Source: Kribbella pratensis (lineage in GTDB: Bacteria; Actinomycetota; Actinomycetes; Propionibacteriales; Kribbellaceae). Taken from it: a DNA stretch of 64,000 nucleotides. Numbering within the stretch: the first letter of the stretch is position 1; the number at the start of each line of letters is the position of its first letter. Below are positions 62,800-64,000 of this stretch, in pieces. The position numbers were made by a program, and so were the translations under genes. A model generated the notes under the pieces. It did not search any database. It saw only the letters and a program-made list of their open reading frames with translations, and was not told the DNA's origin. Location of the stretch: contig NZ_SODU01000002.1 of NCBI RefSeq assembly GCF_004366075.1, forward strand, positions 434,001 to 498,000. The letters run 5' to 3'.

Positions 62800-63318
62800 T
62801 CAGCGGCTGGGGCGTTCGAAGATGAGCTCCAGGCCGTCTTCTTCATCCCACTGTTCGCCGTTCTGGACGAACCCGAAGCCGGCGATGGTGGCCAGCGATG
62901 CCTGGTTGGTGGGGCTGATCGTGGCCCGGACGGTCCGTACGGCGGGTTCTGCCGCCGCACGCTCGAGGAGCGCGGTCAGGATCGCCTTGGCGAAACCCTG
63001 GCGCCGGTACGGCGGATCGACCGTGTACCCGATCTCCACCATGCCGGCCTCGTCGGGCGGACCGTGGAAACCGGCGTAGCCCACCACGATCCCGTCGGCC
63101 ACGGCGAGCTTGACGAGCCACCCGAAGGTGGCGGGATCCCGGTTCAACTGATCCAGGCGGTACTGCCACAGCCACTTGGCCCTGTCAGTGAGGAACTCGT
63201 CGCCGAGCGCGAAGCCGAGCTCGGCCTGCGCCGCGGCACGGTCGTCCGCCAGCAACGCACTCAGCGCAGCCCCAGTCATCTCAACAAACCGAATCGCCGG
63301 AGCGGAGGTAGTAGTCAT
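62800..63318 (-). CDS. GNAT-family N-acetyltransferase (RimJ-like)
   Basis: A 172-residue GNAT: VVGYAGFHGPPDEAGMVEIG, the acetyl-CoA loop VDPPYRRQGFAKAILTALLE, and ISPTNQASLATIAGFGFVQN near the C-terminus. The layout is that of RimJ/RimL-type enzymes. The acceptor is unknown. A longer start about 40 bases upstream is possible. Confidence 0.88.
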   Translation of the reverse strand: MTTTSAPAIRFVEMTGAALSALLADDRAAAQAELGFALGDEFLTDRAKWLWQYRLDQLNRDPATFGWLVKLAVADGIVVGYAGFHGPPDEAGMVEIGYTVDPPYRRQGFAKAILTALLERAAAEPAVRTVRATISPTNQASLATIAGFGFVQNGEQWDEEDGLELIFERPSR

Positions 63319-63404
63319 CCCCCACATCCTCACCCCCTGATGCTCCACCAGACGAACCATTTACCGGCGTCCGACCGGCGGGGGAAGTGGGGAGTGGGCG
63401 CCGG

Positions 63405-63455
63405 CAGTGGGGACTGGGAACAGGCAATAGCAGGTGCCGACCCACCATTGCCTGT
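63405..63455. repeat. Hairpin element resembling the one at 10,423
   Basis: ACAGGCAAT (63,420-63,428) pairs with ATTGCCTGT (63,447-63,455). The segment GGGGACTGGGAACAGG and, on the minus strand, GCACCTGCTATT both match blocks of the 10,423-10,490 hairpin. It lies between a GNAT and a rhomboid gene transcribed in the same direction. Confidence 0.6.
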
Positions 63456-63495
63456 CGCAAGATCCCGGATTGGGCTGAGCACCGCCCGCGGGGGG

Positions 63496-64000
63496 TTAGG
63501 CGGATTGTTTGTTGCGGTGGTGGTTTGCGAGTTGGAGGTAGATCCAGGCGACTGCGGCGCCTACTACGAAGCCGCCCAGGTGGCCTTGCCAGGAGACGTT
63601 GGGGATGGCGAAGGACAGGAAGGCGGTGACCGCGACGTACATGATGATCCAGGTGATGTCCTGGCCGCGGGCGCGGCTGATCACCAGGAGGGCGCCGACC
63701 AGGCCGAGGACCGCGCCGGAGGCGCCGAGGGTTGCGCCGCCGGGGGCCGACAGGAACCAGACCGCGACGCTGCCGCCCAGCGCGGACAGCAGGTAGAGGA
63801 CCGTGAAGCGGAGCCGGCCGAGCATCTGCTCCAGGGGCGGACCGAGCTGCCAGAGCATGAACAGGTTCGAGAAGATGTGGAAGATCTGCACGTGGGTGAA
63901 CGCCGACGTGAGCAGCCGCCACGGCTCGCTCTCGGTCAGCACCGGGACCATCACCAGGTCGCCGAGGAGCCGCGGGCTGCCGGTGCGGACCGCGATGAAG
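63496..64000 (-). CDS. Rhomboid-family intramembrane serine protease, 5' end missing
   Basis: The frame runs off the right edge; 168 C-terminal residues are visible. Rhomboid elements are WRLLTSAFTHVQIFHIFSN, catalytic Ser in GASGAVLGLVGALL and catalytic His in WQGHLGGFVVGAAVAW. It cleaves membrane proteins within the bilayer. The basic tail is NHHRNKQSA. Confidence 0.9.
   Translation of the reverse strand, partial: FIAVRTGSPRLLGDLVMVPVLTESEPWRLLTSAFTHVQIFHIFSNLFMLWQLGPPLEQMLGRLRFTVLYLLSALGGSVAVWFLSAPGGATLGASGAVLGLVGALLVISRARGQDITWIIMYVAVTAFLSFAIPNVSWQGHLGGFVVGAAVAWIYLQLANHHRNKQSA

Overview
The window is the replication-origin region of a high-GC actinobacterium, most like Kribbella or a relative in the Nocardioidaceae/Kribbellaceae. 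This rests on the gene order cwlM – parB – parA – rsmG – jag – yidC – yidD – rnpA – rpmH // dnaA – dnaN – gnd – recF – dciA – gyrB – gyrA – DUF3566 gene – tRNA-Ile – tRNA-Ala, on the frequent GTG starts, and on the strong G/C bias at third codon positions. The genus is an inference; no 16S gene is present.

Layout. 1-9,995: end of cwlM, then an accessory block (MMPL exporter with its PadR regulator, HAAS and DUF2784 membrane proteins, a GNAT), then an aminotransferase, a Ddl-type ligase, a SURF1 protein and a DUF3817 protein. 9,996-11,022: a repeat-rich gap with no convincing gene. 11,023-17,746: a leftward cluster for chromosome segregation (ParA, ParB, three perfect parS 14-mers), membrane-protein insertion (YidC, YidD, Jag), RNase P protein and L34. 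17,747-21,790: dnaA with a DnaA-box-bearing gap on each side; the dnaA-dnaN gap is the best oriC candidate. 21,791-34,748: dnaN, gnd, recF, dciA, a membrane protein, an unrecognised leftward three-gene operon, gyrB, gyrA and a DUF3566 gene. 34,856-35,181: two tRNA genes with a 43-residue DLW-39 protein between them. 35,182-39,500: an accessory island bounded on the left by tRNA-Ala and containing a second copy of its 3' half. 39,527-64,000: metabolic and regulatory genes, including an ECF42 sigma factor with two DGPF proteins, a two-component system, several DinB, NUDIX, MazG and oxidoreductase genes, a glpD-tetR // AGPS-like cluster, an SDR-QueA-like pair, and a SigE-type sigma factor overlapping a membrane-anchored beta-propeller protein. 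The window ends inside a rhomboid protease gene.

How the genes fit together. The core encodes initiation (DnaA), elongation (DnaN), repair (RecF), helicase loading (DciA), topology (GyrAB) and segregation (ParABS). The most unusual core feature is DnaA: about 460 residues of disordered, Gln/Pro-rich sequence precede the recognisable domain I. Other points worth a second look are the unassigned operon at 26,979-28,773, the tRNA-Ala duplication, a compact DnaA-box cluster about 33 kb from dnaA, the sigma/beta-propeller pair and the SDR-QueA-like pair. No CRISPR array, transposase, integrase or rRNA gene was seen.
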